Positions 54,966 through 64,000 of a stretch of DNA of 64,000 nt are shown piece after piece. Within the stretch, counting starts at the first letter, position 1. Each line of letters starts with the position of its first letter. Position numbers and translations under genes: made by a program. The notes beneath the pieces are model-generated. The model ran no database searches. It was given only the letters and a program-made list of their open reading frames with translations, and was not told the origin of the DNA. The DNA comes from Arion vulgaris (taxonomy: Eukaryota; Mollusca; Gastropoda; Stylommatophora; Arionidae): NCBI GenBank assembly GCA_020796225.1, contig CM036758.1, positions 29,630,147-29,694,146 on the forward strand. Direction: 5' to 3'.

Positions 54966-54994
54966 ATATATTTCTATTTATATGTAGAAACTCC

Positions 54995-55043
54995 ACACAC
55001 ATATACATACAAACACACACACATACAAACACACACACACACA
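54995..55043 (+). repeat. (CA)n microsatellite
   Basis: Interrupted CA run with 'acatacaaacac' units. Confidence 0.85.
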
Positions 55044-55199
55044 CGGTTAATTACAAACATATACGTTGGCTAGTCAAAAAAGAAAGAATTTTTAATGAAT
55101 TCATTTATGTAAAGGTTCTTCTTTTGCTTACATGACGTAGCATACAGTCGGTAGTGAATTAACTCTTTGTGAAGAACAGGTTGTGTGGGATTATTAGAA
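55044..55199. other. unassigned spacer
   Basis: No recognised feature. Confidence 0.3.
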
Positions 55200-55205
55200 A
55201 ATATG

Positions 55206-55378
55206 TGACGCGAATATATGTACATGTATCTGACACCGTGAGAGAGATATCACAGCCAACTCTAATATTGGGCCGCATAACTGACCGGGAAACGCGAATA
55301 TATGTACGTGTATCTGACACCGTGAGATATATATCACAGCCAACTCTAATATTGGGCCGCATTACTGACCGGGAATCC
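55206..55378 (+). repeat. 84-bp direct duplication
   Basis: 'acgcgaatatatgtac.tgtatctgacaccgtgaga' through 'aatattgggccgcat.actgaccggga' occurs at 55,208 and 55,292 with few differences. No coding family was recognised. Confidence 0.9.
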
Positions 55379-55479
55379 TGACCTAGTTTCAGTTGGGGCT
55401 GGATTTTATATATGTTTGATAGAACAATGCTAGCTTGTTTGCAATATTACTCAATTTTTGAGTCTATGGTTATTTATTG
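55379..55479. other. unassigned spacer
   Basis: No recognised feature. Confidence 0.3.
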
Positions 55480-55845
55480 ATGAAAATATTCATAATATTG
55501 ATATTCCTTATTGTTAAACTTAACTTGTTGCATAATATTGATATTCCTTATTGTTAAACTGAACATGTTGCATAATATTGATATTCCTCAGTGGCGGCTC
55601 GTGATCATTTTTGTTGGTGGGGCCAGACATTTTTTCCGGAGAAATCATGGTTTTTGGTTGCTATATTTTAATTTCTAAAATAATAAATACACGTTATACA
55701 TTATTTTTGGTGGGGTCCGGCCCCACTGGCCCTTAATGACGAGCCGCCACTGATATTCCTTATTGTTAAACTGAACTTGTTGCATAATATAATATTGATA
55801 TTCCTTATTGTTAAACTGAACTTGTTGCATAATATAACTTTGATT
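55480..55845 (+). repeat. about 41-bp tandem repeat, 5 units, split by a MITE
   Basis: The unit 'cataatattgatattcctta' / 'ttgttaaactgaacttgttg' is repeated, and the third unit is interrupted by the MITE at 55,589-55,752. Confidence 0.9.
55589..55752 (+). mobile_element. hAT-type MITE, 164 bp, with perfect target duplication
   Basis: The terminal inverted repeats are CAGTGGCGGCTCGT...ACGAGCCGCCACTG. The 8-base target duplication ATATTCCT (55,581-55,588 and 55,753-55,760) is exact, and the neighbouring repeat units show the empty site. It is the same length as the copy at 33,147-33,310, in opposite orientation. Confidence 0.95.
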
Positions 55846-56135
55846 TAGCATTTTGTGTTGATTTTAAAATGATTTCGTCTATGTACAACAATACTGGAAT
55901 GCGAGTACACGCGACAGTTGTGGTCTTACTTCCTAGAATTTTTACCTGAGTCCGCTGGGCGTATGAGTTTAGAGTTGGATGTGGATATATATGGGCTACT
56001 CAGATGGTGGTTGATACAATGTGGCTAAGCTGGTGTTGGCCAGTGTGTTTTTAGATCTTGACTTGTCGTTCCACTTATATGATGGAAAATATTACACAGA
56101 TCCAGGTTATAAAAGATTCGCTAGTATAGACACAT
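55846..56135. other. unassigned spacer
   Basis: No recognised gene or element. Confidence 0.4.
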
Positions 56136-56161
56136 ACATAGAGAGAGAGAGAGAGAGAGAG
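56136..56161 (+). repeat. (GA)n microsatellite
   Basis: GA run directly upstream of SINE A. It may be the tail of an earlier copy of the same family, whose tails are (GA)n. Confidence 0.85.
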
Positions 56162-56167
56162 GGATAG

Positions 56168-56515
56168 AACCTGTTCCACCCGAGTGGTTAGCGGATCATA
56201 AATTGGGGTGTAAAGAATAGAACCACTGTTGCCTGCGACGCATGTCGTAAGAGACGACTAAGAAGGATGGGTATGGGGCTAGCTACCCAGCAACGTAAAA
56301 AACACTAGATGGCTACAGAACGGAGAGCGAACCGAGTAAACGCTGGCTGAAACCGGACACATCGCCAAAGGATAAGCACCAGAATTCCAAATGGTGCTGA
56401 AGATGTGATGTAAAACACACCAATGCTAAGGCTGCATGAATCAGATTTCCACATGAATAGAATTTATGGGGATATCTGGTACATTGGTCTGGGCTGTGAT
56501 CGCGAGAGAAAGAGA
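56168..56515 (+). mobile_element. SINE family A, full-length copy
   Basis: The head 'cacccgagtggttagcgg' (Ser/Leu-type A-box region) is followed by 'ggggtgtaaagaatagaacc', core 'catgtcgtaagagacgactaa', 'acggagagcgaaccgagtaaacgctggctgaaacc', 'ggataagcaccagaattcc', 'ggtgctgaagatgtgatgt' and end 'gtgatcgcgagagaaagagaa'. It aligns over its length with the minus copy at 39,063-39,395. Confidence 0.9.
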
Positions 56516-56759
56516 ATCAGTTCGATACAAATACAAGCTATCGTAAGAAAAACTGCTCTGAGAAAACACAAAGAACACATAGTAATACATTTCTATTTAT
56601 GGGACACTGGTACAAAAATGTCAATGTGTATCCTCCAAATAATCATGATATAGACTACACAATCTTTGACATTATCATGGAAGTCTTCCAACTTATAGTC
56701 ATGGTACTATCAATTGAAACATGTGTTTCTACTAACATTTCTATTCGTTTCATCTGCAG
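56516..56759 (+). other. probable intron 3' end upstream of GPCR-like exon
   Basis: No coding signal. It ends in a pyrimidine-leaning tract 'ttctattcgtttcatctgcag', a good splice acceptor at 56,759. Confidence 0.5.
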
Positions 56760-56938
56760 GCTTCACCTGGTACTTCTCTGATAACTATTCATCTCTAACA
56801 TGATGTTCAACGCTACTACAGTCTCTGATGGTACCACTAAAGCTGAAGTTGAATATATTATACAAAATTCGTATCCAAACACAGAAATTATTATCCTGAG
56901 TGTCATTCTCAGCATCTTCTGTGTCTTAGGAACCGTTG
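56760..56938 (+). CDS. first coding exon of a rhodopsin-like GPCR (partial gene)
   Basis: The exon is bounded by an acceptor (…ttcatctgcag, ending 56,759) and a donor (ttg|gtaagt at 56,939). About 40 bases of 5' UTR precede ATGATG (56,800). The 46 complete codons read MMFNATTVSDGTTKAEVEY... with an N-X-T glycosylation site at Asn4, a short hydrophilic extracellular N-terminus, then a hydrophobic segment EIIILSVILSIFCVLGTV. The exon breaks after the first base of a Gly codon, so the next exon would complete the G-N of transmembrane helix 1 (consensus GxxGN). That location and phase 1 fit class A GPCR genes. No later exon was found downstream in the window, so the intron would exceed 7 kb. Ligand and subfamily cannot be stated. 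Confidence 0.6.
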
Positions 56939-56963
56939 GTAAGTTGAACTGTTAAGTAGTCAA

Positions 56964-57095
56964 GTATTTGATTGATTTATTGATTAAGTCCAATGTGTTG
57001 TATTTAGATAAATAAACATGCGTGCTCCAATCTTTTTTTACATTAGAAAGATCTCAGTGGCAGTACACAATCTCCGTAGCACCGACGAGTACCTC
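56964..57095 (-). mobile_element. SINE family D fragment
   Basis: 'ttgattgatttattgattaag', 'gcgtgctccaatctttttttacattagaaagatctcagtggcagtacac' and 'gtagcaccgacgag' match the 3' end of SINE D in reverse. It begins 26 bases after the GPCR-like exon's donor. Confidence 0.7.
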
Positions 57096-57099
57096 AACA

Positions 57100-57560
57100 A
57101 TAATTATGATGTAATGTCATCAGACTCGATGAATATGCTTCAAATGATTGAATTTGGAAGTCTGCGCGTGAAATGGGTGGACAGCATTCGGAAACCACAT
57201 GTCAAGAAAATTACTTGGCTGTACACACCTGGACATGCTGGAGTGCAGGGTAACAAGCGTGCTGAATTTCTTGCAAACAATGTCCCGACTCAAGCGGGCA
57301 GAAGTCATAAATGCGGTACGCTCTCGTTGCGGTACGCTCTCATTTATGTGATATGAGCGATTCTCAATCATTGGAACGAGTGCGAGAATTAGGGGTTAAG
57401 TTTGGACATGTCAGACAGTGTCACCTTCGGGGTAGAGAGAGAAGGTATGCTAATCACCTTATCGTGGGTACGGTGTACAAATGGACTTTAGGATCGTTGT
57501 TGTAGAGGAGGAAAGAGCACGCATGAGAATGCCCAATGTGCCATGACGTCGATCGCATAA
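57100..57560 (+). mobile_element. retroelement RNase H C-terminal remnant
   Basis: The plus strand reads VKWVDSIRKPHVKKITWLYT then PGHAGVQGNKRAEFLANNVP, the last RNase HI block (PGHxGxxGNxxAxxLA), with Arg-Ala-Glu where R-A-D is usual. After frameshifts it continues ELGVKFGHVRQCHLRGRERR, YANHLIVGTVYKWTLGSLL, and a CPMC-type end. It is a different family from the RNase H copies at 36 and 43.7 kb. Confidence 0.82.
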
Positions 57561-57605
57561 AATAACATAACCAGTCTTCAATATGACTGTATATTTGATC
57601 TCACC
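57561..57605. other. short spacer
   Basis: No recognised feature. Confidence 0.3.
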
Positions 57606-57619
57606 TACATTGAGATATG

Positions 57620-57899
57620 AGAGCCGCTGTAGCGTAGTTGTTAGTGAACTCGCTTCGCAAGGCTGGTGGTCTGGGTTCAGCTCCCGCAATGCGAGTGGAA
57701 TTTTTCCCGACCACGACGGCTCTCAGGTCGACCCAGCCTCAACTGGGTACCAGACATTCTCTAGGAAAGTAAAGGCGGCCGGCGTGATACTGATCACATC
57801 ACCCATCGTGTGCCGACGGTCAATGAAAAATACAGGAGGACTAACACTGTATTGACCCATATACCACTAGGTATGAAAGGGTTCCTTTACCTTTTTTTT
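57620..57899 (+). mobile_element. SINE family C, full-length with 14-bp target duplication
   Basis: Head 'agagccgctgtagcgtagttgttagtgaactcgcttcgc', B-box-like 'gggttcagctcccgc', the shared body, and a T-rich end 'cctttaccttttttttt'. The duplication TACATTGAGATATG occurs at 57,606-57,619 and 57,900-57,913 without mismatch. It is the best reference copy of the family here. Confidence 0.96.
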
Positions 57900-57913
57900 T
57901 ACATTGAGATATG

Positions 57914-58756
57914 TGATCAAGTAATCTGATCGATCTATACGTCAACTGATCCTAGTAGCTGTTGAACATGGAGCTAGCACCGTACCTAAACTCCAAATAG
58001 ACGATGCACTAATAATTAAAAACTTACCTCGCACTACAGATTGATAAATACCTCTGTTGTCCGATGTCCTACAATAGACATTGAGTTGCTGAAAAACAAA
58101 CAGTCCTCTTTAATATCTGCTAATGAGTGTCAGTTCAATATTCCATCCCAAATTATTATTGCTGTCTGCCCCAGATCCATACTCTTTCCTCATCATCTTG
58201 TATAAATGACCAGTCTTTCTATGTGCAGTAATTCTGGTCTGTATACTTTTGGAGCTGGATTTTTATTCTGTTATGTAACACACATTTCTTTCTCTGTGTC
58301 TACGTACATTTTCATTGCACATTCATCTTATATTTGGCTATAGATGTTCTTTGTTCTTTAGATCTAGTTTCTAGATATATCTGTATCTATATAGATCTTC
58401 CCCATTATTTTATTATGCACGTAATGGTCTGACTGCCTGCATGGACGTGGTGTACATTTGATCAGGCCTTCTGGCTGAGACGGGATATTCCAGCTACGTC
58501 ACGATCTTAGTCTTATGACGTACCATCACGTGGCACAGCTAATTATTGTGTCTAATTGGATCTATGGTCTCAATTATTAATGTATAAGGAAATGTCTAGG
58601 TCATCTATCGATGTAACTCATAAACATTTAACAATATAGTGGACAAGCGTATATGTGGTTTGGAATACAAATGTTACATAAGAGTCTTCCGTATACAAAA
58701 GAAAACAAAAACATATATCAGAACGCAACCAAAATTTTTTTAAATATGGCTTAAGC
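57914..58756. other. unassigned spacer (candidate intron)
   Basis: No exon, RNA or mobile element was recognised. If the GPCR-like exon is real, this is intronic. Confidence 0.4.
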
Positions 58757-59200
58757 TGATTGATTGATTGGTTGATTGATAGGACCATCATCATTGCACT
58801 TTGGTGAGTAACCATGTGTGCACCGATCTCTTTCTTATACAGTAAGATCTCAGCTGCAGTGCACGAACTCCGTAGAAACCACCCGATGTAATTTTTTGAA
58901 GATGGTGTAGATAGTTTTGCAAGAATTTTATTTCTAATCTTTTCTAATGAGTTTTTCCCGGGCATCGGTTTTCCAGCCTGCTTTTCTCAATTTGGTACTG
59001 CCAAGGGCTCTTTGACGTGCTAGAATTTAACACGGGACCTACGATTTATCGTCCTTCTCTGAAAGGACTAGGAACTCGATTGCACTTGCACTGAGATCGA
59101 GGATCTCTGTGAAAATATCCTGATGGCTCCGAGAAGGAATGAACCTGGTACCTTTGGCACGAGAGTCGAGCACCTAACCTCTACGCCACCAGAGACCACA
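58757..59200 (-). mobile_element. SINE family D, full-length copy
   Basis: It has a (TTGA)n tail at 58,758-58,783. On the minus strand the head has 'tggtggcgtagaggttaggtg' (A-box) and 'accaggttcattccttctc' (B-box region), about 35 bases apart. It is the best head sequence for this family. Confidence 0.85.
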
Positions 59201-59917
59201 GAGAAAAAGACCCTTCTTGTTATATTCCTCTGAAGGTTTTTGCAAAGTGTGTCCTGTCCAGCGCCAGCGTCTTTTTTACCTCCTAGTTCTCTGGAATCTG
59301 TATGTTCTCTCCAAAGTTCCTCATTTGTAACCATATTATCTTACTCCCTCTATTCTGCGCAGACACCATTTGATGAATGTTTACAATTTATGCGTTATTA
59401 TTTTGGTAGTTCACCATGTTTCTAACCTACCTCACCACTACAAAGTAATGTCCTCATTTTTAAAAATTCATTGCTACATAAGTGCTTCCAGAGGTCAAAA
59501 CAATTATGAAGTTTAAAGGGTTTAAAGATTGCACATGTCTTCGTAATAATGTAGTGTTAATTGCTTTACTAACAATGGCAATTTATTGTAAAGGACATTT
59601 CTCTAATTGATTTTCTTTACTAAAGATAACAAAAATATAATTAACAGTATTACCAATGCACTTTTTATACTTCATTCTTCACGACGAGTGAAGAACTCTT
59701 CACTGGAAACTGGAATGTTATTCACTCAATGCTACAGCTGAACAAAGTTCCATAATTACTGCGCTATTGAAGTCTTCAAAATAAGGAAAGATAGCAGTAA
59801 TACTATGTAGCAATGGCCAAACTTTATTTTTACGTGTTTTGCTATCGAAGTCTTCTGTTCAAATATGATCTTTCAATCATTATTTCGCTTTCGTTCATTA
59901 CTTCGGATGAAGACTCA
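59201..59917. other. unassigned AT-rich spacer
   Basis: No recognised gene or element. There is a short inverted pair near 59,680 ('gacgagtgaagaactcttcactgg'). Confidence 0.4.
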
Positions 59918-60590
59918 CTTATCTTATCTTATCTTAACCACATTTGCCGTGAAGCGTCGTGGGAGAGTTAGTTTCTATCTTGTGCCAGGTGTGTTGCGCT
60001 TGACGTTGTCAGTCCATGCTTTGAAAGGGACACTGAGATGTTATCTATCCATCGTGTTCTTGGTCTGCCTCGTGCTCTGCGCCCTGAGTGTCAATTATTA
60101 TAGGCACGTGATGGTAGTAAATGTGGTTCCATTCTCATTAGATGGCCTAAGCACTTGAATCTTTGCTTCTCGATGTACTGTATGCATGGTATAGTACCAA
60201 CGATGCTTCTGATATTCTCGTTTCTCACTCTATCTCTCCTTGTAATGTTGACAGCTTTTCGTAGACATCTCATTTCACATGTTGTAATCTTTCTTTCTTG
60301 TGTCTTAGTCAGGGGCCATGTTTGGCACTGATAGCAGAGAGTTGGAATAAATATGCAGTTTATCAGTTGTCGTTTGACTGCCATGTTAATGCTTGGATGT
60401 TTTAATAGTGGTGACAGTTGGTATATCACTGCATTTGCCTTCTGGCATCTAGTCTCGATTTCTCTGTCCATTTTTCTATCTGCTGGGAATATACTCCCGA
60501 GATATTTGAATTCTGGAGTCTGTTGTATTTTGACATTATTCACAATACTCACTACTGGACATTTTTTTGCTTAAAGTTGTAGGTGATTTT
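59918..60590 (-). mobile_element. LINE RT C-terminus and 3' end with (GATAA)n tail
   Basis: One minus-strand frame is open for about 150 codons: VKIQQTPEFKYLGSIFPADR, KMDREIETRCQKANAVIYQL, KRQLINCIFIPTLCYQCQTW, CEMRCLRKAVNITRRDRVRN, then CLGHLMRMEPHLLPSRAYNN. After a stop and shifts it continues as RRARGRPRTRWIDNI and SLSKHGLTT, and ends in GATAAGATAAG at 59,920-59,940. It is related to family Y at 7110. It is among the best preserved LINE coding pieces in the window. Confidence 0.92.
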
Positions 60591-60599
60591 TGTCTATAA

Positions 60600-60990
60600 C
60601 ACAGAGGGGTGTCACCGGGAAAAATAGACCACGAAATGAGGAATTCAGAAGCAGACTACGAAATGAGGACATCAGAAGCAGAGTGGGCATAACTTCATGC
60701 ATCGAATACATTGAAAGACAACAAATGCAGTGGTTAGGACATTTAATGAGAATGGAATACAACCAACCACCAATAACAGCATACAATTAAATAAATTTCA
60801 GTTACTAGAGCCAAAAGAAGACCAAGAAAAAAATGGATATAATATCAAGGCCACACTAAATAAACACGGATATAACACAAAATGGCGACTCATCTGGCTG
60901 TGGAACGCAAATTAAAGATCCCACCCTTACGCTTAACAGCAAGAGTTGACAACCAATTCCATCATCCGCCCGGGGATAGATAATTCCATC
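60600..60990 (+). mobile_element. LINE family Y 3' end, plus copy
   Basis: The plus strand reads GVTGKNRPRNEEFRSRLRNE (with an internal small duplication of RxRNExxRSR) then SCIEYIERQQMQWLGHLMRM. After shifts it reads DIISRPH/NKHGYNTKWRLIWLWNAN. It matches 7230-7590. It lies next to the minus-strand element ending at 60,590, so the two face opposite ways. Confidence 0.87.
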
Positions 60991-61011
60991 ATCCGCCCGG
61001 GGATAGATAAT
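60957..61011 (+). repeat. 27-bp duplication at LINE Y end
   Basis: 'ttccatcatccgcccgggga' plus 'tagataa' occurs twice at the 3' terminus of LINE Y. The copy at 7545-7590 has it once, in altered form. Confidence 0.85.
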
Positions 61012-61149
61012 AGATCTATTTAATCTGAAGTATGCATACGTAACTATTGAATGTATATGTCTTGGAAGTTACAATTTTATCAGACAAAGACTCAGGACAT
61101 ACTGTAGCAGTAATAATAGTTAGAGCAAACAAGAAATTACAACGCTTAA
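61012..61149. other. unassigned spacer
   Basis: No recognised feature. Confidence 0.35.
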
Positions 61150-61410
61150 CAACATCATCAAGTATTTTGTCCCTTCCGGAACTTGGCTCCCTCGACAGAA
61201 GTCCTGAAAAACTCTCTGTTCTGTGCAATTTGACCGGCGTCAGCAGCAGTCATTCTCAGATCGTCAATGACATCTTGCACCCATCGTCTTCTAGGTCTTC
61301 CTCTCATTCTTCTTCCAGGCACCATTCCCTCCGAATAATTATCTTCTCTAGGCACTCATGTCGTTTACTGTGTCTGAAATATTTAATTTACCTTGAATTT
61401 ATGATCTTTA
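61150..61410 (-). mobile_element. LINE C-terminal end
   Basis: The minus strand encodes REDNYSEGMVPGRRMRGRPR, RRWVQDVIDDLRMTAADAGQ and IAQNREFFRTSV then GAKFRKGQNT and stop. This is the complete C-terminus of a non-LTR polymerase (GxRxRGRPRxRWxxDV...AQxRxxFR). The 5' side is cut by the SINE E insertion at 61,421. Confidence 0.88.
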
Positions 61411-61420
61411 ATAACTAACT

Positions 61421-61631
61421 AGCCCGCCTGCCCAGCGTGTTCGTACCGCGTTGTACTGCGGGTGACTAGCCTCTGTGAGTGCGGGTTCAATTCCGCGGGC
61501 TGGCAGAAAAGCCACAGGTTCCACAGATTTCCGGTGTTTGTGGCACCGAACCGAAGGGTTACGATGTCCATGGCACCGAGCCGAAGAGTTGAATGCTCAA
61601 GTGCTTCTGGATCGGAACAAAAAATAAATAA
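61421..61631 (+). mobile_element. tRNA-derived SINE family E with target duplication
   Basis: AGCCCGC at the start pairs with GCGGGCT at 61,494-61,500 like an acceptor stem. The T-arm-like 'gtgcgggttcaattccgcgg' contains a B-box match (GGTTCAATTCC). The body 'ggcagaaaagccacaggttcc' and an AAATAAAT tail follow. The duplication ATAACTAACT / ATAACCAACT (61,411-61,420 and 61,632-61,641) flanks it. Confidence 0.9.
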
Positions 61632-61641
61632 ATAACCAACT

Positions 61642-61849
61642 TTCTTTAATATCAAGCTGTTGCAGAACATAAGCATTTGTTCTGAACAACATATGAGAAT
61701 CAAATAGGATGAATGTCAAGAAGAATCTTAGAAAATATCATTGAAACTTTCTCGTAACATTGTTACATGAAATAGAACGGTAACAAATAGCATCAAACAT
61801 GACATTAATCTATAGACTTGTTAAGATAAATATTGTTTGGGACAATATT
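61642..61849. other. unassigned AT-rich spacer
   Basis: It may be the upstream part of the LINE interrupted by SINE E, but no convincing peptide is visible. Confidence 0.35.
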
Positions 61850-62005
61850 GCGAATTTGTTGACATATAGATCACAGATGAAGAACTGCGAATTTGTTGAC
61901 ATATTTGTTCACAGATGTAGAACTGCGAATTTGTTGACATATTTGTTCACAGATGTAGAACTGCGAATTTGTTGACATATTTGTTCACAGATGTAGAACT
62001 GCGAA
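61850..62005 (+). repeat. 38-bp tandem repeat, about 4 copies
   Basis: The unit is 'gaactgcgaatttgttgaca' / 'tatttgttcacagatgta'. Confidence 0.93.
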
Positions 62006-62044
62006 AGTGGTATGATTTTCAAATCGCTGGCAACCTTTATCACT

Positions 62045-62290
62045 CTTTCTCTTCTTCAAACGTTCCATATTGACCAATTGTTAACCTCTCTGTGTGTTTT
62101 GTATATGATCTGAGCCTAAGAACGATTGTGCGTTCTTTCAGTTATGCGCCTACAAGTAGTTCAGCACATCCGATTTCTGCTATGCTTTTCATTTACTATG
62201 GTAACTTCCCTAGGTGTTACATCAGTCGCCTCTTACGACATGCCTTGTAGGTCGCAGTGTTACTATTCTTTGCTCCCCTTGCAGAGCACC
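62045..62290 (-). mobile_element. SINE family B copy
   Basis: Read on the minus strand it gives 'gcaaggggagcaaagaatagtaacactgcg', core 'acctacaaggcatgtcgtaagaggcgactg', 'agcagaaatcggatgtgctg', 'aggctcagatcatatac' and 'caattggtcaatatggaacg'. It is the best preserved minus-strand copy of the family. Confidence 0.87.
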
Positions 62291-62649
62291 AGCACCACAC
62301 ATGAGCCAGTATCAGAAAAAGATGATGCAGGTGGCTTGAACATGAGTACAGAATGTAACAAGTTCTTTTAGTAAAACACTTTTTTAAATGGACAGCAGAC
62401 GAATTGATTAAATGAGATCGATCAAAATAATTCTGGAGAAAAACAGTCGAAAAAGATAATCAAAATTGTAGAATAACATTAAATACTATTAGTAGAAAAA
62501 CGAAAGACTAGCAGAGATGATGATTGCATGTGAATGCCTCGTGTTAACAAATAAGGGATGTACTTTAAGGCAAGAGAAACAACCACACATTCAAATATCG
62601 TCACAGTAACACACGTACCAAACGACCATCTGTAAACACGAAAAAGGCA
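62291..62649. other. unassigned A-rich spacer
   Basis: No recognised gene or element. Confidence 0.4.
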
Positions 62650-62707
62650 ATATATATATATATATGTGTGTGTGTGTATACGAGCGTATCAACCTGCGAG
62701 CTCGCGC

Positions 62708-62745
<38 letters not shown>
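62650..62745 (+). repeat. (TA)n and (TG)n microsatellites
   Basis: (TA)n/(TG)n lies at 62,651-62,680 and (TG)n at 62,711-62,742. Confidence 0.92.
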
Positions 62746-62799
62746 ATTAATCACCATATCGGTTTTAGTGGTAGCCATTCTATCAGGTTTAGATGAGAT

Positions 62800-63035
62800 C
62801 AAATGTTAGTCTATTGTTATAGACAACCATCATTTAGTTTATCTATCTCCATTATCTGATGTTAATAATACTATATCCTCGATATATTTCATCTATCTTT
62901 GTTTCGTAGCCTTTAATTTGGAGATCATCAAACTGCTCTGTGTTTGTTTTTATTTCTCTGATATTTCTCATTATGTTTTTATGGTTACGTTCATCTTTGT
63001 GGATTTGAAGTAAAATGCCTGTTATGTTTGCCTTC
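62800..63035 (-). mobile_element. LINE reverse transcriptase fragment
   Basis: The minus strand reads NIMRNIREIKTNTEQFDDLQ and IKGYETKIDEI, then after a one-base shift YIEDIVLLTSDNGDR. The last piece resembles the catalytic YADDIVLLxxxN block with altered residues. It is short and decayed. Confidence 0.6.
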
Positions 63036-63044
63036 TTTTACTTT

Positions 63045-63270
63045 GAAAGTTCCATATCGAAGACTTGTTAACCACTCTGTGTAATTGATATGTTATCTGA
63101 GCGATTGTACGTTGTGCCAGTTATGCGCTTATAAATAGGCCAGCGATTATTTTTATTTAGTAGGGTAGCTTCCCTAGCTCCTACATCAGTCTCTTCTTAG
63201 AACGTGTCTTGAAGGTAGCAGTGGTACTATTATTTGCTTCCCTTGCGGGCCCCAGCACAACACGGGCATT
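63045..63270 (-). mobile_element. SINE family B copy
   Basis: 'gttccatatcgaagacttgttaaccactctgtg', 'gttatctgagcgattgtacgttgtgccagttatgcg', 'gcttccctagctcctacatcagtc' and 'gtagcagtggtactattatttgc' match the family in reverse. The core is more decayed than at 62,045. Confidence 0.82.
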
Positions 63271-63354
63271 TCGTTATGTTCAAATATTACCGTTTTGCAT
63301 CGCGTGTAGAACTGTCAGGCTATTGTCTAGTGACTCATGATAGCAAGAAAGAAA

Positions 63355-63608
63355 AGATAAGAGTTTCTAGTACCACAGAAGTAGGACGAGAGAAAACGTA
63401 AGTCCTGTGTTCAAGTTGTGCAAGTGAAAAAAACTAGACAGTTTATAATAGGTAACTGTAGGCTGGACAGTCGCTGCCTGGACTAAAATTAATAATATTT
63501 TTTTTTAATCGCCAAAATTGTCATCATTCACTTAGTTATAATGGGGACTCTCACCAGTGTCACGGAGTTCGTGCTCTGTCACTGATATCTTTCTGTGCAA
63601 GAAAGATA
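63355..63608 (+). mobile_element. SINE family D, 5'-truncated copy
   Basis: 'gagaaaacgtaagtcctgtgttcaagttgtgcaagtg', 'aggctggacagtcgctgcc', 'ggggactctcaccagtgtcacggagttcgtgctctg' and 'tctgtgcaagaaagat' are D landmarks in order. The tail is replaced by a LINE fragment. Confidence 0.7.
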
Positions 63609-63609
63609 T

Positions 63610-63860
63610 AAGAGTACAAACGAGGTTTTCGGACATATAACTAGAAGTGACAGTTTAGAACATTTGGTTACAACAGGCACAATACAAGGGAAGAGAGAGA
63701 TAGAGAGAGAGAGACAAGGGGACACAATTCTGGACGGCTTGAAATCGTGGTTCAGCAATGGTTCGGTGACGGAGTTGATGGATTGTACCAGAGATAGACA
63801 GATGTGAAGAGACATGATCGCCTATGCCAACCGACACGGCAATTGATTAATATATATATA
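63610..63860 (+). mobile_element. LINE family Z-like 3' end
   Basis: The plus strand encodes FGHITRSDSLEHLVTTGTIQ, GKREIERERQGDTILDGLKS, WFSNGSVTELMDCTRDRQM, then after a stop RDMIAYANRHGN and stop, with a (TA)n tail at 63,850-63,863. It is the same architecture as 8640-8945 and 50,260. Confidence 0.85.
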
Positions 63861-63863
63861 TAT

Positions 63864-64000
63864 GATGCTCGTCCATCACGGGTGATGATGACCACACAAA
63901 TTTTCATCCAAGGGAATGTAGTTGCGCTATGTTTGTCTGTGTGTGCGTAGATGACTAGTGAACCCGATACGGGCTTGAAATATTCGTATACAGTGTGGGT
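63864..64000. other. unassigned window edge, possible dispersed repeat
   Basis: The phrase 'gctcgtccatcacgggtgatgatgacc' contains the short palindrome 'catcacgggtgatg'. It could be the start of another SINE or MITE that continues past the window, but no second copy is present to confirm it. Confidence 0.25.

Noticed and set aside
54223..54987. Membrane-protein-like frame of 254 codons
   Set aside because: It is ATCT microsatellite read in frame. Tyr/Ile/Ser/Leu content is dictated by the repeat.
61421..61500. Intact tRNA gene
   Set aside because: The acceptor-like stem and B-box are present, but the D and anticodon arms are degenerate and the sequence continues into a SINE body with an A-rich tail and target duplication.

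Overview
This window looks like non-coding, repeat-dense nuclear DNA of an invertebrate animal. It carries degenerate non-LTR retrotransposons (LINEs), several tRNA-derived SINE families, hAT-type MITEs, one LTR element and more than twenty tandem arrays. There is no operon structure, no dense coding and no bacterial or phage gene. A shared SINE core with a 'gtcgtaagaggcgac' motif and RNase-H-bearing LINE ends would fit a mollusc such as a gastropod, but that is a weak inference from general familiarity. The only stretch that reads like a host gene is one exon near 56.8 kb. It has a splice acceptor, an ATG, an N-glycosylation site, a first transmembrane segment ending at the GTVG(N) position of rhodopsin-like GPCRs, and a phase-1 splice donor.

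Layout. 0-9 kb: LINE remnants and SINEs around a 60-bp array (4.1-6.15 kb). 9-17 kb: a nearly perfect 21-bp array, a 609-bp foldback (long inverted repeat), a 54-bp array, a 42-bp array carrying a Pol III A-box-like sequence in each unit, and a 23-bp array lodged between two SINE pieces. 17.4-32.2 kb: one 50-bp satellite of about 250 copies, split at 28,270-30,213 by a young LTR retrotransposon. That element has canonical TG...CA LTRs, a 4-bp target duplication, a tRNA-Leu-like primer site and a single 396-codon reading frame of no recognisable family. 32-46 kb: LINE carcasses, three of which end in tandem arrays built from their own 3' ends (77, 55 and 79 bp units), plus an RNase-H LINE at 36-37.4 kb. 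46-55 kb: 31-bp and pyrimidine-rich arrays, nested LINE/SINE insertions and ATCT microsatellite. 55-64 kb: MITE, SINEs, the GPCR-like exon and more LINE ends.

How it fits together. Nothing here forms a pathway. The window reads as an intergenic or intronic region built by retrotransposition followed by local tandem amplification. Two themes stand out: tandem arrays repeatedly begin inside retrotransposon tails or heads, and the LTR element encodes an unrecognised protein instead of gag-pol. Three blocks of indel-scrambled units suggest residual long-read error. Most long open frames in this window are by-products of tandem repeats and are not annotated as genes.
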